DNA of 64,000 bases, taken from NCBI GenBank assembly GCA_947646735.1, contig CANTFK010000343.1, forward strand, positions 310,001 to 374,000. Reading direction: 5' to 3'. Under the pieces are notes generated by a model. It was not told where the DNA came from and did no database searches. It saw nothing but the letters and a program-made list of their open reading frames with translations. The translations under genes and the position numbers were made by a program. This document shows positions 20,969 to 31,107 of the stretch, one piece after another (position 1 is the first letter of the stretch; the number at the start of each line of letters is the position of its first letter). Source of the stretch: Peronospora farinosa. Taxonomy: Eukaryota; Oomycota; Peronosporomycetes; Peronosporales; Peronosporaceae.

Positions 20969-23059
20969 ATGCGCCTTCCTTTGGCGTTTTTGTTACCGCT
21001 AGCGGTCGTAACGACGCAGGTGCAAGGGGCTGAGGCCGCGAATGGATCACTACCTACGTGGCTTGCGTACGTTACTGGTGGATTACTGGTCATTATTATA
21101 GTGTACTACTGCTGCCGTCGCGCACGTTTTGATGAGAATTTGCAGCAGCCGTTACTGGGTGGTCAATACACAGAGGATGGACAGCCCATGACGCGCCAAG
21201 ACGTGCAGGAATCGAACGATGAGGTGAGTACCCAGTGGCAGTGTGAAGTGTGTGACTTTCACAACAAGAGTTCAGCCAAGGCGTGTGTTCTCTGTGGTAC
21301 GGAACGCGGCTTTAGTTTGGGTCTTAACTCCCCCGTGCGGCCTGCAAATACTGGACCCGTGGCTGTTGAGACGGATCTTCCAAGAGAAAGGAGTTTTAAT
21401 CGAACTCGTTCTTTTGCTATTCGACGGCTGAATATGCTTAATTCTCGTCAACGAGGAGCCAGGAACCGCCAGGATTGGGTACGCAAGGTCGGTATTGACG
21501 GCAAACGCTATTGGGCCAAGAGAGATGTGCCGTTTTTATTGGGAAATACAAAGCCTAAAGTGGACGACAAAGCAGTAACTGGAGACGATGAAAATGTTAA
21601 CAAGAAACTTAGTCTTCGAATTAACATTTCAGCCACTGACGCTGACATGCTATCGCCTAAGAGCGCTGGTGTTGATATGGCGACTGCAACGTCCACAGCT
21701 TCGACGGTTTCGTCAGTGGCAGATCCCGACAAAGAGCTCGTGCAGCAACAGTCCCTGGCTTTTGTGTCGCAATTGGCTCAGACCCCTCGGCATCCGGAGG
21801 GTCGTATGACTTTTAAAGAGTATCGCGAAGTGGACGCTCGTGTGGCATCTCGGGGCTATGAAATTTCAGAACAGGACCTGGAGATTCTCGAACAGGTGGC
21901 GGCGTTGCCGTTTAAGGACAAATACGCTTGGTTTCTTGAACAGACGTCGGCTTTGATAAAACCGTGGGAAGATGGGCACTTGAAGATGCGCGTGCACCGT
22001 GAAAATATATTGGTGGAATCTATGGAGCAGTTGCTAGGTGTGCAGATGGAGCACATACACATGCCGCTTCGTATTGAGTTCATTGGTGAAGTAGCTATTG
22101 ATGCAGGTGGACTGGAGCGCGAGTGGTTCTCACTCGTGACGGAGCGTTTGTTCGATGAAACGATTGGTCTGTTCATGTGTGCGCATGTGGACTCGCTGGC
22201 TTATGTTATCAACCCGAATTCCGTCGAAGCCTCGGCTGATCACCTGCTATACTTCCGAGGGGCGGGTCGGCTGCTAGGTCGTGCTTTGCTGGAAGGTCAA
22301 TTGATGAAGGCTCACTTGGCGCTTCCTGTATTGAAACATTTGCTTGGCGTCCCCATTTCGTTCAGTGATCTGGAGTTTTTTGACCAGGAAGTGCACAACT
22401 CGCTTAAGTGGATGAAAGAGAATTTTGGTGTGGATGCACTCGGTCTGGACTTTACAGTCACTAATCGTAAATTAAATGGTGAGGTGGAAACTATCGAGTT
22501 GAAGGAAGGCGGCAAGGATATTGACCTGACAGACGAGAACAAGCAGGAGTACATCTATCTGCGTCTGCGCTACATTATGCTGGATTCGTATGCTGAACAA
22601 CTACAGCATCTCATGGCTGGCGTATTCGAGGTTATTCCGCAAGAATTGATTCTCGTGTTTGACTACCAGGAGCTGGAGCTAGTGCTGTGTGGTGTGCCAT
22701 CCATTGATGTGGATGACTGGAAAGCGCACACCCAGGTCTCAGATGAGCTGCCTGAGGATTTACTATCGTGGTTCTGGGAAACTGTTGAAGCGTTTACGGA
22801 CGAGGAGCGCGCGCGTTTACTACAGTTTACGACGGGTTCGTCGCGTGTGCCCGTGCAGGGTTTTAAGGCACTTACGAGTTACGACGGGCGCATTTGCCAC
22901 TTTACGCTGAAGGCCGTGACTTTCCCGGAAAATGCCTATCCGCGGGCGCACACATGCTTTAACCGCATCGATTTGCCGCTGTACAAGTCGAAGAAAGAGC
23001 TGGAGGAGGTGCTGTCGCTAGTGATAAATATGGAAGTCACGGGTTTCACAGACGAGTAA
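20969..23059 (+). CDS. HECT E3 ubiquitin ligase with RanBP2 zinc finger
   Basis: The single-exon gene encodes 696 residues from the ATG at 20969; an upstream GTG in frame is not a plausible start. N-terminal order: a signal-like hydrophobic segment (MRLPLAFLLPLAVVT), a membrane span (about 32-48, LAYVTGGLLVIIIVYYC), a RanBP2-type zinc finger (WQCEVCDFHNKSSAKACVLC, Cys92, 95, 106, 109), then a WW-like segment (DWVRKVGIDGKRYWAKRD). The C-terminal half is a HECT domain, with IEFIGEVAIDAGGLEREWFS near its start and RAHTCFNRIDLPLY with the catalytic Cys (about 663) near its end. HECT ligases take ubiquitin from an E2 on this Cys and pass it to substrate. The membrane span suggests action at an endomembrane. 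The gene is intact. Confidence 0.93.
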   Translation: MRLPLAFLLPLAVVTTQVQGAEAANGSLPTWLAYVTGGLLVIIIVYYCCRRARFDENLQQPLLGGQYTEDGQPMTRQDVQESNDEVSTQWQCEVCDFHNKSSAKACVLCGTERGFSLGLNSPVRPANTGPVAVETDLPRERSFNRTRSFAIRRLNMLNSRQRGARNRQDWVRKVGIDGKRYWAKRDVPFLLGNTKPKVDDKAVTGDDENVNKKLSLRINISATDADMLSPKSAGVDMATATSTASTVSSVADPDKELVQQQSLAFVSQLAQTPRHPEGRMTFKEYREVDARVASRGYEISEQDLEILEQVAALPFKDKYAWFLEQTSALIKPWEDGHLKMRVHRENILVESMEQLLGVQMEHIHMPLRIEFIGEVAIDAGGLEREWFSLVTERLFDETIGLFMCAHVDSLAYVINPNSVEASADHLLYFRGAGRLLGRALLEGQLMKAHLALPVLKHLLGVPISFSDLEFFDQEVHNSLKWMKENFGVDALGLDFTVTNRKLNGEVETIELKEGGKDIDLTDENKQEYIYLRLRYIMLDSYAEQLQHLMAGVFEVIPQELILVFDYQELELVLCGVPSIDVDDWKAHTQVSDELPEDLLSWFWETVEAFTDEERARLLQFTTGSSRVPVQGFKALTSYDGRICHFTLKAVTFPENAYPRAHTCFNRIDLPLYKSKKELEEVLSLVINMEVTGFTDE

Positions 23060-23571
23060 ATTGGAATTTTGTACAGCTGAAGGTTTAATGCCGCGACTGC
23101 ATTATCGTCCGAGTTGCACGCGTTGTCGATTAGCATCACGAGTTGAAAGTAGACTAGCCTGAACAAGATACTGTGGAGATGCTCTTAGCGGCTGCTCATC
23201 GAAAGGGAGGCGCGTTAGCGGTGCCACGCAGTTGGATGAGAAGCATTACTAGGAAAAAAAGCAGGAAACAGAAGCAGAAAACGAAAACCAAAACAGATTT
23301 ACTGCTTTGCTACATGTTGTTTATGATGCGCTAGTGGACGGGGTCAACATGCTAGAGCACGTTTTGGCTCCTGAAAGGCAACGAGAAGGAAGAAAATTGG
23401 ACAGCACAAGGCATATATTTTCACTCACTTCGTACCGTTGTCCGTTCAAAATGAGCTAGCCGTGTACTCCCGTCCCACTTTGCGTTACACTCTTGGCCAA
23501 GATGCATGGTATCACTTATCACAGCAGTCCATATCCTCCACAAGAGCCGACAAAAGCTAGCGGTCATCGTA
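23060..23571. other. Intergenic, convergent 3' ends
   Basis: This lies between the ends of the HECT gene (+) and the ILRUN-like gene (-). No gene is seen; the part at 23255-23300 is A- and G-rich. Confidence 0.45.
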
Positions 23572-24339
23572 TCAAAACTTGGAGGAGTCATTGCCTGCAG
23601 CTGCAGCAGCCTGTTGCTGCAAAGCAAACGCCGCAGCAGCTTCATGCGTGCCTACAGTAACAACAACCCACACTGGATCGCCAAAGAATCCTCCCGAGCA
23701 GTGCAGTCTCCAGCTACCAACATATGATCCTGGTTCCGATGGCATGCATAATGGTGCATGAATGTCTATCCGTTGACCTACTGGCGCCGCCACCTCAATT
23801 CTCTCTGGCCCTTCGAAGGTCGTGCCTTGCGCAAACAAGAGTTGTGTATCTATCGGCCATGCCTCATTTCCAGTATTAACAAAACTCCATTGCTACAAAT
23901 AAATAAAACAATATCAACACATTAACAATATCCTTTCTCAAATAAACCATCTCTTCTTTTTGCTTACCATGTGTACTGGTGTCTCTGGCGCGAAGAGCGT
24001 ATTTTGCATTGCGGACAAGTCACTAATAAATTGAGCCTGATAGGAGGCAGAATTAGGCTGCTGATGTTGTTGTTGACTGTGTCTATTAATTATATCTTCA
24101 TCATCTTCCATGTCCACTTCTTTTGCTGCATCAATTCCTTCCGTAGAATTCATGCCTCCTGTGGTCTCCATCGTGACAAGATAATTATTGGCTGCCGTCT
24201 CTACATTCCAATTGCACGATTCAAGAAAAAATGTGGCTGTTTGCACATCCAGTTGCAACAAATGGGCAAATTGGTCCACTAACTCATCCCGATCACTGGT
24301 TGTAATGCTTTGAAACATCTGTAGTAGATCGTCGGCCAT
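23572..24339 (-). CDS. ILRUN-like protein (UBA-like plus NBR1-type FW domain)
   Basis: Two exons, 24339-23968 and 23892-23572, with a 75-nt intron (GTAAGC donor, TTGTAG acceptor, phase 0), encode 230 residues. The N-terminus (about 1-50, with LVDQFAHLLQLDVQTATFFL and ESCNWNVETAANNYL) matches the UBA-like helical domain of ILRUN (C6orf106). After an acidic, Gln-rich linker comes the FW (four-tryptophan) domain also found in the autophagy receptor NBR1: WSFVNTGNEAWP, GSWRLHC, GDPVWVVVTV. The C-terminus is rich in Ala and Gln. In animals ILRUN dampens p300-dependent transcription; a role in an oomycete is inference. Length is close to that of the family, and the frame is intact. Confidence 0.88.
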
Positions 24340-25235
24340 GTTTGCTTCTTTTCAAGAAAATTTTATTTTACCTCAAATAAAACAAGTTTAAAAGGTTTGA
24401 CACACCTTGTCTTTACTTTTTTATATAAAGTATTGAAACGAAATGGAGTACAAATAGAACGTAAAAGATAAATGGTTATTTAAGTAAATGTCTTGGGAGC
24501 TTGTTGACGATGCTGAATCTTGCGAGAAATTTATTTTCACTTTTAGAGCTTAAAAAAGTGTTTTTTTAGCTTGCGTTCTTACGATACCGATAAACCGAAA
24601 AAGATGGTACGGCCAATCAAATTATTAGAAATAAACTCATTGTTGCTCAATGGTTTCTTGCCATGTTCAATCAAAGATGTCTTGCTGCTCACAAACGTCC
24701 AGCTAAAAAAGGCAATATATTATAACTCTCATTTTTAAAGCGAACCTCGTACAGTATCGCGATGCGCTTCCATTTAATATATATAGGCTACAGACGTTGC
24801 TGCTATACAAAGCACGAATAATTTAAGACGTAGGTGCACCTATATATACTTCCCAATTACTGGTGTCCGTAAAAACTAAAGTGCAGGTCCAATATCCCAT
24901 GCTATACACTCTGCCGCTGCATTAGTAGACCTTGCGTGGTGGTGGTGAGATATTGGGCTTAATGCTGATGATAATGCCACGGACTGAATGTTTGTATCGT
25001 ACCGCACTTGTGAGCGAGATCATTTACGCCCGAACTCGCAGTCTCGCTTATGCGAGTCAAAGACTCGGCCACATCAAAGCCAATGGCGACTGCACCATTA
25101 AAGTCAGTTTTTATGGCCGCGTTGCTTTGAAGGCGTACTCAAAACTAACGAAATGTTAAGGGAGCGTGGCACAACACTTTTCGCAATCACTACTTTTTCC
25201 AACGCACCAGACACCAGATCTGCAGTGTCCACACA
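24340..25235. other. Border between gene island and retrotransposons
   Basis: AT-rich DNA upstream of the ILRUN-like gene, presumably with its promoter in the first few hundred bases. Apart from the possible exon described separately, no gene is recognised before the LTR at 25236. Confidence 0.4.
24587..24707 (-). CDS. Possible terminal exon of an unknown gene
   Basis: Downstream of a good acceptor (TTTTTTAG before CTGGACG, near 24709) the minus strand reads TFVSSKTSLIEHGKKPLSNN and ends with GRTIFFGLSVS and a stop. The look is protein-like, but I recognise no family. A further open stretch on the same strand at about 25130-24960 (NGAVAIGFDVAESLTRISET) may be an upstream exon or remnant. Splicing between them was not worked out, so this may be a decayed gene cut by the neighbouring retrotransposon. 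Confidence 0.25.
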
Positions 25236-25561
25236 TGTAAGGGGTGTACCGTTACACAATTAGCAATAGTTAGTTTCATATTACATAAGTAGTTATATGC
25301 TACACCCGAGATAGAGGGTGTAGCCATTCGTATCTCTATTTGCAGGCCAGTGAGAATTAGTCTCATTATCAGCCAATAGGAGAGATGTCTGTAATGGAGT
25401 GGTTTCCATGCGTTTGGTAACCACTCGTACTTAGTCTAAAAACATCAAAATTTTAGACAATAGAGTGATAATTACCGTATCACGCTAGTTCTGCGTGCTC
25501 CCTTACGCTTTATTGTAAGACCTAAAGTGTGTGTAAGTAACAAAGCTCTAGCCCCGTTACA
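25236..25561 (+). repeat. 5' LTR of gypsy element C (326 bp)
   Basis: It starts TGTAAGGGGTGTACCGTTACA and ends AGCCCCGTTACA, directly before the conserved primer-site block TGGTAGCGCTTCGTAGTCC at 25564. A diverged inverted relative, cut short, lies at 33415-33605. It shares the CATTATCAGCCAATAGGAG block with that copy. Confidence 0.82.
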
Positions 25562-26689
25562 CCTGGTAGCGCTTCGTAGTCCTTTCAACGAATATGAGCG
25601 CTCTGCCGATACAGGGTGCTAGCGAGAGGGTGTTGTCACACGATGACTTTGAACATCTGACCCTCTTCAAGTGGGAAGCTCTGCGTCGCCTGGCCGACTT
25701 AGCCGGCCTTACTACCGTAGTTGCCATGCTCATAGATACGCCTGAACGGCTCCAACGTGTAGCCATTCAAGACTTCGTCAACCGCGAGCTCGCCGAGTTA
25801 CGCCGGGAAGCTTCAACTCCCGCAGTTGTCACGGGATCTAACGTCATTAAACTCGACGTTTCGAGTTACATTGGCGAGGGCCCAAAGCGCCTTGCGCTCA
25901 ATCGATGGCTTTGTGAAGTGCACATCGCTGTCCAAGCCCGCCAGCTATCGATGGAGTTCACTCGTACCCACTTCCTCCTGTCTAAGTTGACTGGTACAGC
26001 AAAAGAGTGTGCATTGGGAAAGCTTGTTGCCAATTCGGGATGTTTCCCGGACATGCAGGCCCTAACAGACGACTTGCGCTTGGCGCTTGAGCCTCCGCAA
26101 GACAAGCACCACCACCGCTCCGCATTCTTTGAGCCTCCGCAAGACAAGCACCACCACCGCTCCGCATTCTTTGCATTGCGGCAGGGTAGTAAAATACATT
26201 CAACGCGCGCGACATCTGGCATCGTGTATATTCGCCTACCCTATCGACACGGTGACACAAGTCTATGTGTTCGTGACCGGGATGAATGCTGGGTATCAGC
26301 GTTTTTACTTAAGGCGAAAATCTCTTCTCATGAAGAGGCGTTCAGCATTGCTCTGCGTGAAGACTACAGTGTCTTGGCTTCGCAAGTGGGTCACTCGCTT
26401 CCCCTACGCGCCGCTCAGGAGCCTGAACCAATAGAGATCGATGCAATCGGGCCAGCTGCAGGTCATAGGCGTGCTTCCAGTCACAGTTCTAGAAAGCCTG
26501 CAACAGCGAAGAACCTGGTCTGGTCTTCTTCCGCTGTCGTAAGCCTGGTCATCGCGCAGCCTTCTGCCGCGCGCCTGCACCATTGATCGCTGTCGCCAAG
26601 TCTGGCGTCTCCGTCTCCCTCACCGGGCAGCCAAAAAACGGCGAGAACCAGTAGGCGCGGGGCGTCCTACTGGGCGAAGACGGAAGAAC
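25562..26689 (+). pseudogene. Gag of gypsy element C
   Basis: An open frame from the ATG at 25594 to 26586 gives Gag: FKWEALRRLADLAGLTTVVA, then SYIGEGPKRLALNRWLCEVH and THFLLSKLTGTAKECALGKL, matching elements B and E. The EPPQDK segment is duplicated (see 26089-26172). The zinc knuckle (about 26510-26575) can be seen only in another frame, as FRCRKPGHRAAFC, with its first Cys replaced. The frame therefore shifts between capsid and knuckle. Element C keeps only the LTR, gag and protease before an abrupt junction at 27726. Confidence 0.78.
26089..26172 (+). repeat. 42-bp tandem duplication in gag
   Basis: Two exact copies of 42 bp (26089-26130 and 26131-26172) encode EPPQDKHHHRSAFF twice in frame. 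The related Gag of elements B and E has this segment once, so the duplication is specific to element C. Confidence 0.95.
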
Positions 26690-27726
26690 TTGCCTACGGT
26701 GGTGACACGTTCTCCTATTACCGCTGTGAATTATGCGCAGCTGAATGCCACCACGTCATGCAATGATCCTCGTTTGATTGTGCTCAGTGTTCGCGTCGAC
26801 AGTGCGTCGCGTTACATCGCGCTTTGCTGGACTCCGGCGCGACGAACGATTTTGTCCGCGCCGACAGTCTGTCGATCCCCCCCTAACGGCTGCGTGTCCG
26901 TGAGTCTCCTGGGGAGATGGTCGTTAAGTATGCAGACGGCAAACCTCGCACGCACCGGAAACATTCGGTGGTGTTCCCTTACCGGTTCGATACTTTTACC
27001 AGTAGTGATGAAATACAAGTTATTGACTCGAGTGGATCCTTTGACTGTATTTTTGGGATGCCGTGGCTTGCGCGGCATCGAACCGACATTGATTGGCTGA
27101 ACCGTACTGTCCAGCCACGTGACATCGATGTTAAAGCGGTACTCGCAGTCCTTGATTGCCCTGCCAGTACGTGGCAGCATGTTGCCGTCGCGGATCCCGA
27201 TCCCACGACTCATCCTACCCCCCGAGTGTGCGATGAATGGTGTACAACTATGCAACGTGCTCCTCCTCAGTCGAACAGCGGTTCCTGAGTCAAGAATTTA
27301 ACCCGCAGCAGTGGCTTCGGGTGTCGCACGGTCGAGCAGCGATTCCGCGCATGCAAAATCTTCCAAAACCGTTACCGAAGCAGAGGCTTCCGGTACGTCA
27401 CGAGCGTGAAGTGGCACCCGTTTCCGTCCACGTTGAGGATACCACGCCGAGGCAGGGGCCTCCGGCGAGTTACGCGGAAGCAGTGGCTTCCGTACGCCCA
27501 GTTGATTATCCGGTTTGTGTTTCTGTGTCGCGACGACGTAGACGGTGCCGTGCGCGTCATCACTTCATTGTGCCGTCGAGCTCTTCCCCGCCGACTCCGC
27601 TTCTTGAGACCATTAATGTCGTTAACATGACTGGTGTTGATCCATCCAGCCATCCGTCGCAAGTCGCAATTCCGCCTCGCGATGCGTCTGGAATCACGCA
27701 GCTGCCGAACTTACTTGGGAAGAGAT
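26404..27726 (+). repeat. Inverted repeat arm shared by elements C and D (left)
   Basis: 1.32 kb nearly identical to the reverse complement of 32093-33414. Both borders are sharp: near 26404 the partner jumps to LTR sequence, and after 27726 the two diverge completely. The few differences include a C-run length change and scattered substitutions (for example GKRCC against GKRY near the inner border). Confidence 0.9.
26690..27726 (+). pseudogene. Aspartic protease region, gypsy element C
   Basis: The frame gives VTRSPITAVNYAQLNATTSC and then LIVLSVRVDSASRYIALCWT. Here the protease motif LDSGATNDFVRAD, readable in element D, is split by a one-base difference in a run of C (7 here, 6 in D at 32940). 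The downstream part FDCIFGMPWLARHRTDIDWL matches the second protease block. VEQRF-type segments follow (27270-27400). Close to identical to 32093-33414 in inverse orientation. Confidence 0.75.
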
Positions 27727-27876
27727 GCTGCGTGCCAACACGGCAAACGAGAAACGACGGCGAGCAACTCCTGGCACCGTCCAACGTGTCGGTGTCTAAC
27801 CATTTGCGAACATTTGTGGAGAGTCTTCGTGTCCGGAAGCAGTACGACTGCAGCGAAATTGAACGTTCGCGTGGCG

Positions 27877-29019
27877 ATGGAGAAGTACTCGGAAAAAACG
27901 ACCTCGGCTACTTATGCCGTAAGACAAGCTTCGCTAAATGAGTCTTGGATCGCATTCGTCCGCCTGTGGAACACCGAAACGTCTTTTGACGAGCTCGTAC
28001 CGATACGCGAAGATCAACGTCGTCGTTATGGGCTCGCGGAGACTCGCGAGAGGGTATGTGAGCTGTCTTGGGCCGCGGACCGTCATTCATTCTTCGTCCA
28101 CTGGCGAGAACGTTGTCATCATTGTGAGCGCCATGGCTTAGCGCAACCGAAACGCACTCAGTGGATGTTCTTTTGTGGCGATTGTCCGTTTTCCGAGGAG
28201 GAGCGCACGTGGATTGGGAGGTATGAGCGAGTTCGTGATGAACACCAACGAGCGCATGGGTGGACTCGATTAAACACGGATGTACGTAAAAACTCTGCAC
28301 TGACCCAAAGAACTCTCCCTCGAACGACGGAGGTTCCAACATCGCGGCCTGCGCGGCGTTCTCAATCAGAAAGTCCTCTAATATCGCGAGCTGCTATGCG
28401 CTCGCGATCCCGCTAACCTCCCGGTCGTAGTCGCTCACGATATCCGGAACATCCGCGAGAAGTGTTGCGCGAGGTTCCTACGTATCGCTATTCGGGGGAC
28501 AGCCGAGACAGCGAACGCGATAATATCGTGTATCCGGAACGAGGTTTGTCTGAGCGCGGGCGGCGCCATGAACAGTCTGAGGCGGTTCACGATAATCCCG
28601 GTTTCTTTTTAGTAACTAACGTGGATTTCCAGCGCTGTCAACCAGCGATGGTGGACCGTCGCTCTGCAACGCATCGTGAGGCACCGGAGTCTAAAAGACC
28701 GGTGCCGACTCCTTTGGTCGCGGCGCATCTCCAGGAGGTTGATCGGCGGGTGACGCTCGTAGACCATGATGCGAGCCAAGCACGGGAGCTGTCTGAGGCT
28801 GCGGAGAGTCTCGCGGAGGAGGCTTCTTCTGCGATTGCTGGGTTCGCTCAGCAACCCAAGCGCTTGGAGCAGTCAAATGCTGCTCTTCGACGAGACAACG
28901 CGGAGTTGCGCGGGCTGCGTCAGCCCAATTCGCAAAGACCTCCGCGTTATCGGGGATCGCGTTATGCATCTGCATCGGATCAGTCGACGACGGGAGGACC
29001 GCCGGCTAGTAACGCTTGA
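27877..29019 (+). pseudogene. Antisense ORF of element D: Cys motif, RS-rich and coiled-coil
   Basis: One plus-strand frame from the ATG at 27877 to a stop at 29017 is broken only by a TAA at 28414-28416, about 380 codons. It runs antisense to the integrase tail, linker and chromodomain of element D. Order: ASLNESWIAFVRLWN, then AETRERVCELSW, a CX2C-X16-CX2C motif (CHHC, FFCGDC; about residues 80-103), EEERTWIGRYERVRDE, an Arg/Ser-rich part (about 28340-28560), and a long coiled coil (about 28720-28920, with LSEAAESLAEEASSA and LEQSNAALRRDNAELR). The antisense strand of element E (39320-38955) encodes a homologous SWCAFIRRWN...CQFC...ERERCWIAKYE protein. I do not recognise the family. An N-terminal extension upstream (SNHLRTFVESLRVRK, about 27800) is in another frame. 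Confidence 0.5.
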
Positions 29020-29056
29020 GACGACCGACGTAGAAAGTAGGGTGTAGACGCATCGA
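28560..29056 (-). pseudogene. Linker and chromodomain start, gypsy element D
   Basis: After the integrase tail, the minus strand reads HPTFYVGRLKRY, a stop, then a Pro-rich linker (PPPRDSPQPQTAPVLGSHHG). PPSLVDSAGNPR and PPQTVHGAAR, resembling the start of a chromodomain, follow at about 28660-28570. The WEP part is not readable. Homologous in position to 1995-2690 of element A. Confidence 0.5.
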
Positions 29057-30270
29057 CTAAGGGATGTCCAGCTCGTAGGAATCCCCATTCACCTTAATTA
29101 CTTTGAATGGACCAATATGCCGTGGTGCTAGTTTCGGTGTGCCGAAATTTGTCACTGACGCGTCGGTTATGCTTGTCGTCGAAAGTAGAATCAAATCACC
29201 AACCTTGAAGTTCTCAAAGTTCTTGCGTCCGCGTTGGTCTGCGGACTCCTTCTGCTTGTCGACCGCAGCGGCAATGTCGTCGCGCACAAATCGCACGACA
29301 AATTGGCGATGTATCACAAATTTGTCGATCACAGTAGAGTCCGACGGACGGACTCCAGATGGAGACTGATCTGCGCTTGCCGGAGGAGAAATTGCTGTGA
29401 CTTGGAACGCGTTTGCACCGCATGTAGCGAGTCGGGTAATGTCTTTCTCGAGGGCGCTAGTGGCACCGAGACATTCGGTGTCCCTCCCCCAGCAAGAAAA
29501 TAGAAGAATCGTTCAAACCAAGAAGAGCCGGGACGCGCGGATGGTGGGCGTGATCTACGAAAAAGGGAGTTAAACCAGTCGAAGCGTGAACACCGTTGTT
29601 TAACGCCAAATTCAGTCATGGGGAGGAACTCGCTCCATGACGAAAAATACTTGGCATAACTGCACAAAACTTCCTCCAACATGCGATTGTCTCGCTCGGT
29701 CTGTCCATCCATTTCAGGATGCGCAGTGGTAGACATCATCAGACGAGTCCCGATAATTTCGAACAAGCGAGACCAGAATGTGGCCGTGAATCGAGGACCG
29801 TGGTCTGATACAATCGTGGCGGGCATGTCATGATGTTTGAAGACCATGTCTACGAAGAGATCCGCGGTGTCCTCGGCCGTGATGGAAGCAGCGACAGGTG
29901 GAAGATGCGCCATATTACTAAACCTGTCCACGATATCTAGGATGCGTGTGCGCCCCTGCGCATCGGCTGGTAATCCAAAGAAGAAATCCATACTCACGGA
30001 ATTTCAAAGGCTCGTGGATATCGGGGGAGGGCAAAGCGGGGCCTGTGCTGACGGGGTCGGCTTCACACACTGGCACACCTCACAGGACCGAGCACACTTG
30101 CGGACCCACTTATATATTTAAGGCCAATAGAAGTTCCGAGACTGCGCGAGGTACGTCTTCTCGCGACCCAGATGGCCACTGCTGGCGCTATCGTGGTGCT
30201 CGTGGAGAACACGGACACGAAGATCGTCGTCGAGTGGGTCGAAGAAACGAGGAGTGTCAAACTGATCAGT
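29057..30270 (-). pseudogene. Integrase, gypsy element D
   Basis: From 30270 down there are remnants of the zinc-binding domain (HLGREKTYLA..., and the CxxC pair as SCEVCQ near 30070). The core runs in one frame of 222 codons (29997-29329): SMDFFFGLPADAQGRTR, VDRFSNMAHLPPV, TIVSDHGPRFTATFW (second Asp as DHGP), HPEMDGQTERDNR. A frameshift separates it from the C-terminal domain (29332-29057): DIAAAVDKQKESADQRGRKN and VGDLILLSTTSI up to SYELDIP. D, D and E motifs are visible. Frame breaks make it inactive. Confidence 0.82.
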
Positions 30271-31104
30271 TTAAAACATGAGCAACTTGCCATCGAAGGA
30301 GTACCGCACAGTGTGGGCGCGAGTGGAAGCTGAGAGCGAGCGCAATGCTTCGTTTGAGGGGTCGCTACAGTAGCGGACGATCGGTGAGTAAAACACATCA
30401 CGTGAATACACCTCTGCGATGTCATCACGCAACGGGTTGACGGCGGACACAACCGTGATATTAGTTCCAAGCGTCGCACACGCGATGCAATCGTCGTCAT
30501 CGGCGTCCGTCGTGGCCACAGCCGGTGTATCGTCGCGGGGATCATTGTCGGGTCTCCGCGATAAAGCATCTGCGATAATGTTTGTTGATACAGGCTTTTA
30601 AAGCACCACAAAGTTGTACTCAGTAGATAATGACAACCAACGCGCCATGCGCTGGCTGAGGTTTGAGCTCTTAGTCGCGGTCCGTAAGGACGCATGATCG
30701 GTGTAGATAATGAATATCTGCTCTCCAATCAAATAAACGCGGAATTTTACGAGTGCGTAACGCATCGCTAGTAGCTTCTTGTAGTGAATGGGGTAATTGC
30801 GCTCGGCAGCTTTTAACTGCCGAGATTGGTAACTCACCACACGTTCGTTACCAATTTCGTCATGCTGCATTAACGCACATCCTATTGCGAAATCACTCGC
30901 ATCGCAAACAACTTGTAACGGGGTTTCATGATGAAGCAGCGCTAATATTGGAGCTGTAGAGAGTCTCGTTTTGATCTCGTCAAATACTGACTGGTGTTCC
31001 TGGCGCCATACCCATATGGCGTCCTTCTTAAGCAGTTGTGACAGTGGGTAAATCACGGACGCGAAGTTCTTTGCGTATTGATGAAGGTAGTTTGCCAAGC
31101 CCAA
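30271..31104 (-). pseudogene. RNase H, gypsy element D
   Basis: An open frame (31104-30598) gives MGLANYLHQYAKNFASVIYP, then LQVVCDASDFAIGCALMQHD, VVSYQSRQLKAAERNYPIHY and YTDHASLRTATKSSNLSQRM; the catalytic Asp motifs DAS and TDH are kept. The end of the tether is lost around 30590. Further down, 30519-30271 reads DDPCIACATLGTN-like spacer toward integrase. Closely related to elements A, B and E. Confidence 0.82.
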
Positions 31105-31107
31105 CCA

